Below, piece after piece: positions 27,831 through 36,018 of a stretch of 45,712 bases of DNA. The position numbers and the translations under genes were made by a program. Below the pieces are notes generated by a model, which saw only the letters and a list, made by a program, of their open reading frames with translations, was not told the origin of the DNA and did not search any database. Numbering within the stretch: position 1 is the first letter of the stretch; each line of letters begins with the position of its first letter. Location of the stretch: positions 1-45,712 of the forward strand of contig JAISAH010000020.1 in NCBI GenBank assembly GCA_031266805.1. Direction: 5' to 3'. This stretch comes from Gracilibacteraceae bacterium. Lineage in GTDB: Bacteria; Bacillota; Desulfitobacteriia; Desulfitobacteriales; Syntrophobotulaceae.

Positions 27831-29576
27831 TTGGCATATACGGAACGAACGCGGGAAAACCTGCGCCTGTGGACGGAGGACGATTATTTCAGTTCGGAGA
27901 CGCGATCCGAACTTTTGAACATAACCGATCCGCGGGAGATCGAGGATCGCCTGGCCCGCGACCTGGAATTCGGCACAGGCGGTATGCGCGGCAAATTGGG
28001 CGCCGGCACGAACCGCATGAATATTTACGTCGTACGCAAATTGACGCAGGGTCTGGCCGACGCCATCAAGGCTGAAGGGGGTGACGGCGCGCGGCGCGGG
28101 GTGGTGATCGCCTGTGATTCGCGGCGTTTTTCCCCGGAATTCGCGCGGGAAACGGCGCTTGTGCTGGGGACGAACGGTATTCGCGCCTTTTGGTTTGACG
28201 CGCTGCGCCCGACGCCGGAACTCTCTTTCGCCGTGCGCTATCTGGGCGCGGCGGCCGGCGTCATGGTGACGGCCAGCCATAATCCGAAAAATTATAACGG
28301 TTATAAAGTATATTGGGCTGACGGCGCCCAACTGGCGCCGGATAAAGCCGAGGCCATCGCGGCCGCGATCACGAAGCGTGAGGATTGGCGCGTCCCGGTG
28401 CGGCCGGAAGCGGAACTGCGGGCGGACGGTCTTTTGACCACGGTGGGAGCGGAGATCGACGCCGCTTATTTGGCGGCTGTTCAGGCGCAGATGCTCCAGC
28501 CGGAGCTGACGACGGCGCGCGGCGGGGAACTGCGCGTGGTCTATACTCCGCTGCACGGCGCCGGCGCCGTGCCTGTACAGCGGATATTGGCCCAAATCGG
28601 TTTTACCCATGTGTTCACGGTGCCGGAACAGGAACAGCCGGACGGTGATTTTCCCACCGTTTCCGTACCGAATCCGGAGGAAAAGGAAGCCTTTGCTCTG
28701 GCCCGCCGCTACGGAGACGCGCAGGGCGCGGAACTGCTGCTGGCCACCGATCCCGATTCCGACCGGCTCGGCGTCTGCGGGCGGGAACCGGACGGCGCTT
28801 GGCGCCATTTTACCGGCAATCAGGCGGGCGTGCTGTTGGAATATTATATCCTGAACAGCCGGGACGCCCTGCCGCCGGACAGCCGCGTGGTCAAAAGCGT
28901 CGTCTCCACCGCGCTGGCCGGCAAGATCGCGGAGTCGTTCGGCGTGACCTGCACGGAAGTCCCAGTCGGGTTCAAATTTATCGGCGAGCAGATCCACGCT
29001 ATGGAACAATCGGGGCAGGGGACGTTCATCTTCGGTTTTGAGGAAAGCCTCGGCTATCTCACCGGCACGTACGCCCGCGATAAAGACGCGGTGCTGGCGG
29101 CGGCTCTGATGGCGGAAGCGGCGCTGTTTTTCCGGCGTCGGGCCGGCAAATCGCTCGTGGACGTGCTGGAGGAAATATATGTAAAATGGGGATATTTCCT
29201 GGATGATCAGGTCGCCTACAGTTTCACGGATTTTGACGGCGCGGCCCAAATGGACGCGATCATGCAAGCCTTGCGCGGCGACGCCCGTCCGCTCTTAGGC
29301 GGGGCGCTTGTGTCCAGCCGCGAGGATTTTGCCGTAGGTGAAAGCCGCGCCGCGGACGGGAAAGTGAGCCGCCTTGATTTTCCCCGCATGAATCTGCTGC
29401 GCTTTTCCCTGGCCGGCGGCGGGTTTGTCATGGCGCGCCCGTCGGGCACCGAGCCCAAGATCCGCTTTTATTTTTGCGTGTCCGGGGCGAACAGGGCTGA
29501 AGCCGAAAGCAGTCTGGCCGCCGTCCGGGAAGATTTTTTCCGGCCTTACGCCGAAATGCTTAGTTCGTCAAAATAG
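27831..29576 (+). CDS. pgcA: Phospho-sugar mutase (PgcA-type alpha-phosphoglucomutase)
   Basis: A 581-residue alpha-D-phosphohexomutase, likely converting glucose-6-phosphate and glucose-1-phosphate. Family motifs are LEFGTGGMRGKLGAGTNRMN, the phosphoserine loop MVTASHNPKNYNGYKVY, the metal-binding DPDSDRLGV, sugar-binding GFEESLGYL and phosphate-binding RPSGTEPKIRFY. Length and N-terminus match the long Bacillota form rather than GlmM. The start is a TTG with GGGAGGAG upstream. Confidence 0.93.
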   Translation: MAYTERTRENLRLWTEDDYFSSETRSELLNITDPREIEDRLARDLEFGTGGMRGKLGAGTNRMNIYVVRKLTQGLADAIKAEGGDGARRGVVIACDSRRFSPEFARETALVLGTNGIRAFWFDALRPTPELSFAVRYLGAAAGVMVTASHNPKNYNGYKVYWADGAQLAPDKAEAIAAAITKREDWRVPVRPEAELRADGLLTTVGAEIDAAYLAAVQAQMLQPELTTARGGELRVVYTPLHGAGAVPVQRILAQIGFTHVFTVPEQEQPDGDFPTVSVPNPEEKEAFALARRYGDAQGAELLLATDPDSDRLGVCGREPDGAWRHFTGNQAGVLLEYYILNSRDALPPDSRVVKSVVSTALAGKIAESFGVTCTEVPVGFKFIGEQIHAMEQSGQGTFIFGFEESLGYLTGTYARDKDAVLAAALMAEAALFFRRRAGKSLVDVLEEIYVKWGYFLDDQVAYSFTDFDGAAQMDAIMQALRGDARPLLGGALVSSREDFAVGESRAADGKVSRLDFPRMNLLRFSLAGGGFVMARPSGTEPKIRFYFCVSGANRAEAESSLAAVREDFFRPYAEMLSSSK

Positions 29577-29620
29577 CTCGAATAGCTCAAATATTTATGG
29601 TTATTTATTTCATTTTGCTC

Positions 29621-29649
29621 TTGCCTTTTAATTCCTTCTCTGATATAGT
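29621..29649 (+). promoter_or_regulatory. Promoter of the ferredoxin gene
   Basis: -35 TTGCCT (29621-29626), 17-bp spacer, -10 TATAGT (29644-29649), leaving about 27 bases to the start codon. With the terminator downstream, the gene is probably a single-gene transcript. Confidence 0.65.
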
Positions 29650-29682
29650 GTTTCTGAATTTGATCAAAGGAGGTTTTCAGCC

Positions 29683-29850
29683 ATGTATGTGATTACCGAC
29701 GACTGCATCAGCTGCGGCTCTTGCATGGATGAGTGCGCTACTGGCGCCATCAGTGAAGGCGACGGCAAATACGTTATCGATCAGGACGCATGTTCTGAAT
29801 GCGGCGCCTGTTGCGAAGTCTGCGCCGCCGAAGCCATAATCGAAAAATAG
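29683..29850 (+). CDS. 2[4Fe-4S] ferredoxin, clostridial type
   Basis: A 55-residue ferredoxin, starting MYVITDDCISCGSC. Two CxxCxxCxxxC motifs bind the clusters: C8, C11, C14, C18 and C37, C40, C43, C47, with one extra cysteine at C44. The proline that normally follows the fourth cysteine of each motif is alanine here (CATGAI, CAAEAI). It is a small cytosolic electron carrier suited to the radical SAM enzymes nearby, though no partner can be assigned. AAAGGAGG lies 9 bp before the ATG. Confidence 0.95.
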   Translation: MYVITDDCISCGSCMDECATGAISEGDGKYVIDQDACSECGACCEVCAAEAIIEK

Positions 29851-29872
29851 CCTTCTTTTTTCACCTCCGACA

Positions 29873-29901
29873 GGAACTCTGCAAAGAGTTTCTGTTTTTT
29901 T
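29873..29901 (+). terminator. Intrinsic terminator of the ferredoxin gene
   Basis: Stem GGAACTCT (29873-29880) with AGAGTTTC (29885-29892), a GCAA loop, then TGTTTTTTT. This is a classic Rho-independent terminator 22 bp after the stop codon. Confidence 0.9.
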
Positions 29902-29948
29902 GGACTGTAACGACTGTTTGGAGAGTCCCGTAATTTTTGCCGAAAAAC

Positions 29949-29977
29949 TTGATTATTCGCATAAAAGGTGGCATAAT
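29949..29977 (+). promoter_or_regulatory. Promoter of the tetrapyrrole operon
   Basis: -35 TTGATT (29949-29954), 17-bp spacer, -10 CATAAT (29972-29977), 94 bp upstream of hemA. No other candidate was found between the ferredoxin terminator and hemA. Confidence 0.55.
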
Positions 29978-29984
29978 TAAAAAA

Positions 29985-30020
29985 GACCCGCTCTTCGGGC
30001 CTGTGTTGTTTTGCGGGTTT
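29985..30020 (+). promoter_or_regulatory. hemA leader with two competing hairpins
   Basis: The start of the predicted leader can pair two ways: CCCG (29987-29990) with CGGG (29996-29999), followed by a GTGTTGTTTT tract; or ACCCGC (29986-29991) with GCGGGT (30013-30018). The two exclude each other because they share CCCG. This is the layout of an attenuator, but no known heme- or tRNA-sensing element was recognised. Confidence 0.35.
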
Positions 30021-30070
30021 CAGCCGCCGCGGGATCAACTATTTACCTATTGACAAAGGGAGTTGACAAA

Positions 30071-31348
30071 ATGTTTGTCGCCGTAGCCGGCGTGAGTTAT
30101 CACAATACCCCGATCGAACTGCGTGAGCGACTGTCGCTGTCCGGGGAGAAAATTAGGCTGTTGCTGCCGGAATTGCGCCGATGCGAGGGCATAAAAGAAT
30201 GTTGCGTATTATCCACCTGTAACCGCACGGAATTTTATCTGGCCACCGAAAGCTGGGAAAAAAGCAAAGAGGCCGTGTTGAGTTTTATCGGCGATAAAGC
30301 CGGACTGCCGGCGGGAGAGCTGCTCGAACATATTTACATCCACGTCCTGCGAGACGCCGTGCGCCGTATTTTTCGCGTTACCGCCGGACTGGACTCGATG
30401 GCGCTCGGAGAAACGCAGATCGCCGGTCAGGTGAAAAACGCTTATGAGACGGCGCGGGAGGCGGGGACGACCGGTCCGGTGCTGAATACGCTGTTTCAGC
30501 AGGCGCTGGCCGCTGGTAAGCGCGTGCGGACCGAGACTGGTATCGACCGATGTCCGGTCTCCATACCCTATATCGCGACTGTATTGATGAAACGCGCGCT
30601 CGGTTCGTTGGAAGGGCGCTCGGTTCTCGTTCTCGGGGCCGGCAAGATGAGCGCGACGGCAATGGCGCATCTGCGGGAAAACGGCGTGACCGGCGCGATC
30701 GTCGCCAACCGTTCACCGGACCGGGCGCGGGAACTGGCGGAGGCTTATAACGGGCGGGCGGTTCCTCTGGCACTGGCGGCGGATTGTCTCACCGAGGTGG
30801 ATATCGTCATTTCCGGTACAGCGGCCCCGTCCTGCCTGATCACGGCGGAAATGACGGCGCGGGCGATGGCGGCCCGGCGCGGGCGACCGCTGCTCTTGGT
30901 CGACATGGCGGCGCCCAGGGATATAGATCCTTTGGCCAGAGAGATCCCAGGCGTGACGTTGTTCGATCTGGACGATTTCCAGTGCGTGGAGGACGCGAGC
31001 TGGGAGCGGCGCCGGTTGGCGGCGGAAGAAGGGGAAAAGATCGTGCTGGAAGAATGTGATAATTTCATGGCCCGGCTGGCCATGAATTCCGTCACACCGA
31101 CTATCCGCGCTCTGACCGAGCATTTTCGCGCCGTGCAGGCAGCGGAAGTCGATCTGGCTTTGCGGCGGCTCGGCTCCTATGATGAAAATCTGGCCGAAGC
31201 CATGAACCAAATGGCGGCTTCGCTGACGGCCAAACTGCTGCATCAGCCGATCAGCGCCCTCCGCGCTCTTGCTTTGAAACCGGAAGGTCATGTATACGCC
31301 AAAATGGCGGAAGGCCTGTTCGGGCTGGGTAAGGAAAACGCCTGTTGA
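30071..31348 (+). CDS. hemA: Glutamyl-tRNA reductase
   Basis: A 425-residue GluTR, which reduces Glu-tRNA(Glu) to glutamate-1-semialdehyde, the first step of C5-pathway tetrapyrrole synthesis. The nucleophile is C50 in LSTCNRTE. Also visible are LGETQIAGQVKNAY, the NADPH-binding VLVLGAGKMSATAM and a C-terminal dimerisation helix. I chose the ATG at 30071, with AAAGGGAG 8 bp upstream; this gives the conserved N-terminus FVAVAGVSYHNTP. The HemL partner is not in the window. Confidence 0.96.
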   Translation: MFVAVAGVSYHNTPIELRERLSLSGEKIRLLLPELRRCEGIKECCVLSTCNRTEFYLATESWEKSKEAVLSFIGDKAGLPAGELLEHIYIHVLRDAVRRIFRVTAGLDSMALGETQIAGQVKNAYETAREAGTTGPVLNTLFQQALAAGKRVRTETGIDRCPVSIPYIATVLMKRALGSLEGRSVLVLGAGKMSATAMAHLRENGVTGAIVANRSPDRARELAEAYNGRAVPLALAADCLTEVDIVISGTAAPSCLITAEMTARAMAARRGRPLLLVDMAAPRDIDPLAREIPGVTLFDLDDFQCVEDASWERRRLAAEEGEKIVLEECDNFMARLAMNSVTPTIRALTEHFRAVQAAEVDLALRRLGSYDENLAEAMNQMAASLTAKLLHQPISALRALALKPEGHVYAKMAEGLFGLGKENAC

Positions 31349-31386
31349 AAAAACTGCCATTGTTTCCAAAAGGTGGTGAAAAACGA

Positions 31387-32334
31387 ATGGACCCGCGCGT
31401 TCTGGTTGGGACCAGAGAAAGCCCGCTGGCCCTGCGGCAGACGGAATGGGTGCTGGATCGCCTGAGAAAGGCTTGGCCGGGTATTGATTTTGCAGTCCGC
31501 GCCATCAAAACCAAAGGGGACAGATTGCTTTCCCTGCCGCTGCCGGAAATAGGCGGCAAGGGACTTTTTACCCAAGAATTGGAAAATTCGCTGCTTGGCC
31601 ATGAAATAGATTTTGCCGTACACAGTATGAAAGACGTGCCGGAGGAACTGGCGCCCGGTCTGGCCCTCCGCGCCGTCGGCCCGCGGGAAGATCCGCGCGA
31701 CGCGCTGGTCAGCAGCTTCGGCCGCCCGCTGGCGGAATTGCCGCCGGGCGCTGTAATCGGCACCTCGTCTTTGCGGCGGGCGGCTCAGCTGCGGCATTGG
31801 CGCTCCGACCTGTGCGTAACGCCTTTGCGCGGAAATCTGGCCACCCGTCTCCACAAATTGGATACGGAAAACTTAGACGGAATAATACTTGCCGCCGCCG
31901 GGCTTTTGCGGCTCGGTCTGGCGGAACGGGCGACGGAATATCTGCCCCTTTCCGTTTGTCTGCCCGCGGCCGGCCAGGGAGCGCTGGGCGTGGAGTACCG
32001 GGAGGACGACGCCGAGACCGGCGCTTTGCTGGAGGCGGCCGGCCACAGGCCGACCGAGTTGGCCGTGACGGCGGAGCGAACTTTGCTCAGCCGCTTGGGC
32101 GGCGGCTGCCGGCGGCCGATCGCCGCTTTGGCGGTCTGGGAAGGAGAAACGCTGCGGCTGCGGGCGCTGGCGGCCACGGAGGACGGACGGCGTCTGACTC
32201 GGGCGGAAGAAGCGGCGGCGGCGCCCGGGACGGCGGAAGCCGCGGCTCTGGGTGAGAGAGTCGCCGCCAGTATCATTGAGCGCGGCGGCGTGGAACTGCT
32301 TCTTTTGCCGGGAAGCGGGAAGGAGCCGGTATGA
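31387..32334 (+). CDS. hemC: Hydroxymethylbilane synthase (porphobilinogen deaminase)
   Basis: A 315-residue enzyme that joins four porphobilinogens. The cofactor cysteine is C241 in LGGGCRRPIA. Other motifs are VGTRESPLALRQTEWV, the catalytic aspartate in HSMKDVPEE and GTSSLRRAAQL. The start at 31387 gives the usual N-terminus; a TTG at 31345 overlapping the hemA stop is a possible alternative. Its stop overlaps the next start by 4 bp (ATGA). Confidence 0.95.
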   Translation: MDPRVLVGTRESPLALRQTEWVLDRLRKAWPGIDFAVRAIKTKGDRLLSLPLPEIGGKGLFTQELENSLLGHEIDFAVHSMKDVPEELAPGLALRAVGPREDPRDALVSSFGRPLAELPPGAVIGTSSLRRAAQLRHWRSDLCVTPLRGNLATRLHKLDTENLDGIILAAAGLLRLGLAERATEYLPLSVCLPAAGQGALGVEYREDDAETGALLEAAGHRPTELAVTAERTLLSRLGGGCRRPIAALAVWEGETLRLRALAATEDGRRLTRAEEAAAAPGTAEAAALGERVAASIIERGGVELLLLPGSGKEPV

Positions 32335-33884
32335 GCGAGGGACATGTATTTTTGGTCGGCGCCGGACCCGGCGATCCGGGACTGATCACCGTCAAAGGCC
32401 TGGAATGTCTGCGGCGGTGCGAGGTGCTGGTTTACGACCGGCTGGCGGGGAAGGAGCTGCCGGAATACGCGCCGGCGGCGGCTCGCCGCGTCTATGTGGG
32501 CAAATCGCCCTCCCGGCACGCCATGCCCCAGGCGGACATCAATGAGTTGTTGGCGCGGGAAGCCGAGGCCGGCCGCGTGGTGACGCGTCTCAAGGGCGGG
32601 GATCCGTTCGTCTTCGGGCGCGGAAGCGAAGAAGCGGAGTATCTCGCGCGGCGCGGCGTCTCTTATACGGTGGTGCCCGGCGTCACTTCGGCTGTGGCGG
32701 TCCCGGCCTGCGCCGGCATTCCCGTTACCCATCGCGGGGTGGCTTCCGCCTTTTCCGTTATCACGGGAAACGAGGACCCGCTGAAACCGGATACAGCCTT
32801 GGATTGGGAGCATATCGCCGCCGGGCGGGAAACGCTGGTTTTCCTCATGGGCATGAAAAACCTGGCCGCCCTCTGCGCGAAGTTGGTGGAAGGGGGCCGC
32901 GACCCGGAAACGCCGGCCGCCGTCGTCAGCCACGGCGCCGGACCGGGCCAGCGGACGCTGACAGGCACGCTGGCCGATATCACGGCGCAGGCGCAGACGC
33001 AGGGTTTTACCAATCCGGCGGTGATCGTCGTGGGAGAAGTGGTGCGTCTCCGGGAGCAGCTGGCCTGGTGGGAAAAGAGGCCGCTTTTTGGCCGGCATAT
33101 CTTGGTGACGCGGGCCAAGGAGCAGGCCGGCCCCCTGTGCGCCGCCCTGAGAGAGCTGGGGGCCGAAGTGACCGAGTTCCCGGTGATTAGGCGGGAGCCG
33201 CCTGATCATCCGGAACTCTTGGCGGAGGCCGTCCGCCGGGCGGGGAGTTTTGCCTGGATCGTGTTTACCAGCGCGAACGGGGTGCGGGCGTTTATGGAAA
33301 CGCTGACGGAACTGGATATGGATATCCGGGAACTCCGCGGGCCGCGGCTGGCGGCCATCGGGCCGCGCACGGCGCGGGAACTCAGGGAACATGGGTTCCG
33401 GCCGGAGGATCTGCCGGAGAAATATCAGGCGGAAGACCTGGCCCGCGCCCTGACCGGCAAGGTCAGGGCGGGCGACCGCGTCCTCCTGCCGCGCGCCGAC
33501 TTGGCGCGCCCTTATCTCGCGGACGCGCTGCGGGAGATGGGCGCCCGGGTTGAGGAGGTGACGGCCTACCGGACCGGGCGCCCGCAGGAGGACGCAGCCG
33601 CCGCCGTGCGCCGCGCGCTCGGCGCGGGCCGGATTGACGCGGTGACTTTTACCAGCGCCTCGACGGCGCGCAATTTTGCGGCGCTGATCGACGGCGCGGA
33701 GATCGGGATCTGGGATAAGGCCGCCGCCGTGAGCATCGGCCCCGTCACCACCGCCGCCGCTAAAACATTGGGGATCCCCGTCGCGGCGGAAGCGGCGGAA
33801 TATACGGCGGAGGGATTGGTGGCGGCGATACGCGCTTATTTTGCCGAAACGAAACGAGGAGATATTCATGATCAGCGTCAGTAA
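32331..33884 (+). CDS. cobA-hemD: Fused uroporphyrinogen-III C-methyltransferase / uroporphyrinogen-III synthase
   Basis: A 517-residue fusion. Residues 1 to about 240 are SUMT/CobA: VGAGPGDPGLITVKG, LKGGDPFVFGRGSEEA and GVTSAVAVPACAGIPVTHRG. Residues from about 255 (GRHILVTRAKEQAG) to the end are HemD, with FTSANGVRAF and FTSASTARNF. The protein makes uroporphyrinogen III and methylates it to precorrin-2, the entry to siroheme and cobalamin. This fusion is common in Bacillota. Its 3' end overlaps the next gene by 17 bp. Confidence 0.95.
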   Translation: MSEGHVFLVGAGPGDPGLITVKGLECLRRCEVLVYDRLAGKELPEYAPAAARRVYVGKSPSRHAMPQADINELLAREAEAGRVVTRLKGGDPFVFGRGSEEAEYLARRGVSYTVVPGVTSAVAVPACAGIPVTHRGVASAFSVITGNEDPLKPDTALDWEHIAAGRETLVFLMGMKNLAALCAKLVEGGRDPETPAAVVSHGAGPGQRTLTGTLADITAQAQTQGFTNPAVIVVGEVVRLREQLAWWEKRPLFGRHILVTRAKEQAGPLCAALRELGAEVTEFPVIRREPPDHPELLAEAVRRAGSFAWIVFTSANGVRAFMETLTELDMDIRELRGPRLAAIGPRTARELREHGFRPEDLPEKYQAEDLARALTGKVRAGDRVLLPRADLARPYLADALREMGARVEEVTAYRTGRPQEDAAAAVRRALGAGRIDAVTFTSASTARNFAALIDGAEIGIWDKAAAVSIGPVTTAAAKTLGIPVAAEAAEYTAEGLVAAIRAYFAETKRGDIHDQRQ

Positions 33885-35028
33885 AATGCTGGAAGATACG
33901 GAGCATTACGGAGACGCGCTCCGTTACGCGCCGGGGGCGCGGGAGCAGAGTCACGGCGCGGCGCGGGGCGGCGGGCCGGTCGTCGTCTGGAACTGCACCA
34001 AAACGTGTAATCTGCGCTGCCGGCACTGCTATACCGGTTCGGACGGACGAAAATACGACCAGATGAGAGCGGCGGCCGCCCGCGCTTTTATTGACGATTT
34101 AGCGGAATTCCGGACGCCGGTACTGCTGATTTCCGGAGGCGAACCGCTGACGCGCGGGGATCTGCCGGAAATCATCACCTATGCCCGCGCCGCCGGCATC
34201 CGGGTGACGCTTTCCACCAACGGCACTCTCATCACCGCGACCGAAGCGGCCGCCTTCAGGCAGGCAGGCGTGAGTTACGTCGGGATCAGTCTGGACGGGA
34301 CGGAAGAAGTGAACGACGTTTTCCGCGGGAAAAAAGGCGCCTTTGCCGCCGCTCTCGCCGGCGCGCGCCATTGTCTGGCCGCCGGGCAGAAAGTGGGGCT
34401 GCGTTTTACGATAAACCGGCATAACTATCATTGTCTGGACGATATTTTCAATCTGGCGGAACAGGAAAATATCCCGCGCATATGTTTTTATCATCTCGTC
34501 TACTCAGGCCGGGGTTCGGCGGAGGAAGACGTCAGTCCGGCGGAAAGCCGGGCGGCGCTGGATACGATCATCAGGCGCACGGAAGACCTGCAGCGGCGCG
34601 GGCTGGCGAAAGAGGTGCTGACGGTCGATAATCACGCTGACGCGGCCTATATTTATCTGAGTCTGCGCCGGCGAGATGAAAGCAGGGCGGCCAGAGCGCT
34701 GGCCCTCCTAAAGGCTAACGGCGGCAACCGCTCCGGTATCGCGATCGCGCAGGTGGACTGGGAGGGGAACGTTCATCCCGACCAGTTTACCTCTCACTGT
34801 CTGGGTAACGTGAACGAGCGCAAGTTCAGCGAGATTTGGACGGATCCGGATAGCGCCGTTCTAGCGGGGCTGAGAGACCGCCGGCCCTTGCTCCGCGGGC
34901 GCTGCGCCGTTTGCCGCTGGCTGGACATTTGCAACGGCAATTTTCGCGCGCGGGCGGAGGCGGTCCACGGGGATTTTTGGGCCAGCGACCCCGCCTGTTA
35001 TCTGACGGATGAGGAGATCGGCGCATGA
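33868..35028 (+). CDS. ahbC: Radical SAM heme-pathway enzyme, NirJ1/AhbC type
   Basis: A 386-residue radical SAM protein. The 4Fe-4S motif CxxxCxxC uses C47, C51 and C54 (TCNLRCRHCYT). It starts MISVSKMLEDTEHYGDALRY, like NirJ1 and AhbC proteins, and has PVVVWNCTKTCNL, SGGEPLTRGDLPE and STNGTLI. The C-terminus has auxiliary cysteines in RCAVCRWLDICNGNFRARAE and DPACY, as in SPASM-like proteins. AhbC removes the two acetate side chains of 12,18-didecarboxysiroheme, giving Fe-coproporphyrin III. The assignment to that step rests on family likeness and on the neighbours. GAGGAG precedes the ATG. Confidence 0.85.
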   Translation: MISVSKMLEDTEHYGDALRYAPGAREQSHGAARGGGPVVVWNCTKTCNLRCRHCYTGSDGRKYDQMRAAAARAFIDDLAEFRTPVLLISGGEPLTRGDLPEIITYARAAGIRVTLSTNGTLITATEAAAFRQAGVSYVGISLDGTEEVNDVFRGKKGAFAAALAGARHCLAAGQKVGLRFTINRHNYHCLDDIFNLAEQENIPRICFYHLVYSGRGSAEEDVSPAESRAALDTIIRRTEDLQRRGLAKEVLTVDNHADAAYIYLSLRRRDESRAARALALLKANGGNRSGIAIAQVDWEGNVHPDQFTSHCLGNVNERKFSEIWTDPDSAVLAGLRDRRPLLRGRCAVCRWLDICNGNFRARAEAVHGDFWASDPACYLTDEEIGA

Positions 35029-36017
35029 TAATTTCCTGGAATACGACTAACGCCTGCAATTTATATTGCGCGCATTGCTACCGCGACGCGGGCCTTAAAG
35101 CCGCGGATGAGCTTTCGACCGCGGAAGGGAAAAAACTCCTCACGGAAATAGCGGCGGCCGGGTTTAAGATCATGATATTCAGCGGCGGCGAGCCGTTGAC
35201 GCGTCCGGATATATACGAACTCGTTCGCCATGCCGCTCAGTGCGGACTGCGGCCGGTGTTCGGCAGCAACGGCACGCTCTTGACCGCGGAATCCGCCGCC
35301 CGCCTGAAAGAAGCGGGCGCGGTCTGCATCGGCATAAGCCTAGACAGCCTCGACGAGGACAAACATGATCAGCTGCGCGGGCAAAAAGGTAGTCACGCGG
35401 CCGCCGTGCGCGGCATGCGCCATTGCCGCGCCACCGGTCTGGCTTTTCAGGTGCATACGACCGTCATGGGCTGGAATGACCATGAAGTGGAAAAAATTAC
35501 TGATTTTGCCATAGAAGAAGGGGCGGCGGCCCATCATATATTTTTCCTCGTGCCGACCGGACGCGCCGCGGATATCGAGCAGGAAACGCTGCGGGCCGAG
35601 CAGTACGAGAACCTTTTGACGCGGATCCTGCGCAAACAGCAGCAGGTGAAAATCGAGCTGAAACCCACTTGCGCCCCTCAGTTTACGCGCATCGCCGAAC
35701 AACTGGGCATAAAAACCCGGTTCACCCGCGGCTGTCTGGCCGGCGTGGCTTATTGCATCATCGGCCCGCGCGGGGACGTGCAGCCCTGCGCTTATCTGGA
35801 CATAAAACTCGGCAACGTGCGGGAACAGCCGTTTACGGATATCTGGCGCCAAAGCCCTGTGCTGGCGGAGCTGCGCACGCAGGAATTCGAGGGCGGCTGC
35901 GGCGTCTGCTCTTACAAAAAGATTTGCGGCGGCTGCCGGGCCAGAGCGTGGTATTATCATGGGAGTTATATGGCCGAGGAACCGTGGTGTTTGTACCACG
36001 GGCGCAAGGGGTATTAG
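35025..36017 (+). CDS. ahbD: Radical SAM heme-pathway enzyme, NirJ2/AhbD type
   Basis: A 330-residue radical SAM protein with the cluster cysteines C11, C15 and C18 in TTNACNLYCAHCYRDAG almost at the N-terminus, as in NirJ2. SGGEPLTRPDIYELV and GSNGTLL follow. The C-terminus has auxiliary-cluster cysteines (GCLAGVAYC, VQPCAYLD, GGCGVCSYKKICGGCRA). The expected role is oxidative decarboxylation of two propionates of Fe-coproporphyrin III to heme b (AhbD); the NirJ1/NirJ2 division of labour is not fully settled, so this is inference. It overlaps the previous gene by 4 bp. Confidence 0.82.
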   Translation: MIISWNTTNACNLYCAHCYRDAGLKAADELSTAEGKKLLTEIAAAGFKIMIFSGGEPLTRPDIYELVRHAAQCGLRPVFGSNGTLLTAESAARLKEAGAVCIGISLDSLDEDKHDQLRGQKGSHAAAVRGMRHCRATGLAFQVHTTVMGWNDHEVEKITDFAIEEGAAAHHIFFLVPTGRAADIEQETLRAEQYENLLTRILRKQQQVKIELKPTCAPQFTRIAEQLGIKTRFTRGCLAGVAYCIIGPRGDVQPCAYLDIKLGNVREQPFTDIWRQSPVLAELRTQEFEGGCGVCSYKKICGGCRARAWYYHGSYMAEEPWCLYHGRKGY

Positions 36018-36018
36018 G

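Noticed and set aside
27795-29267. Open frame of 490 codons on the minus strand
   Set aside because: It is antisense to the phosphohexomutase gene, with Arg/His/Gln-rich composition and no motif or ribosome site.
29781-30038. Open frame of 85 codons on the minus strand across the ferredoxin-hemA gap
   Set aside because: It crosses the ferredoxin terminator and hem promoter and has no recognisable features.
31785-33869. Open frame of 694 codons on the minus strand
   Set aside because: It lies fully opposite hemC and cobA/hemD, whose motifs are clear. It is rich in Arg, His, Gln and Pro, as expected of an antisense frame in GC-rich DNA, and has no recognisable domain.
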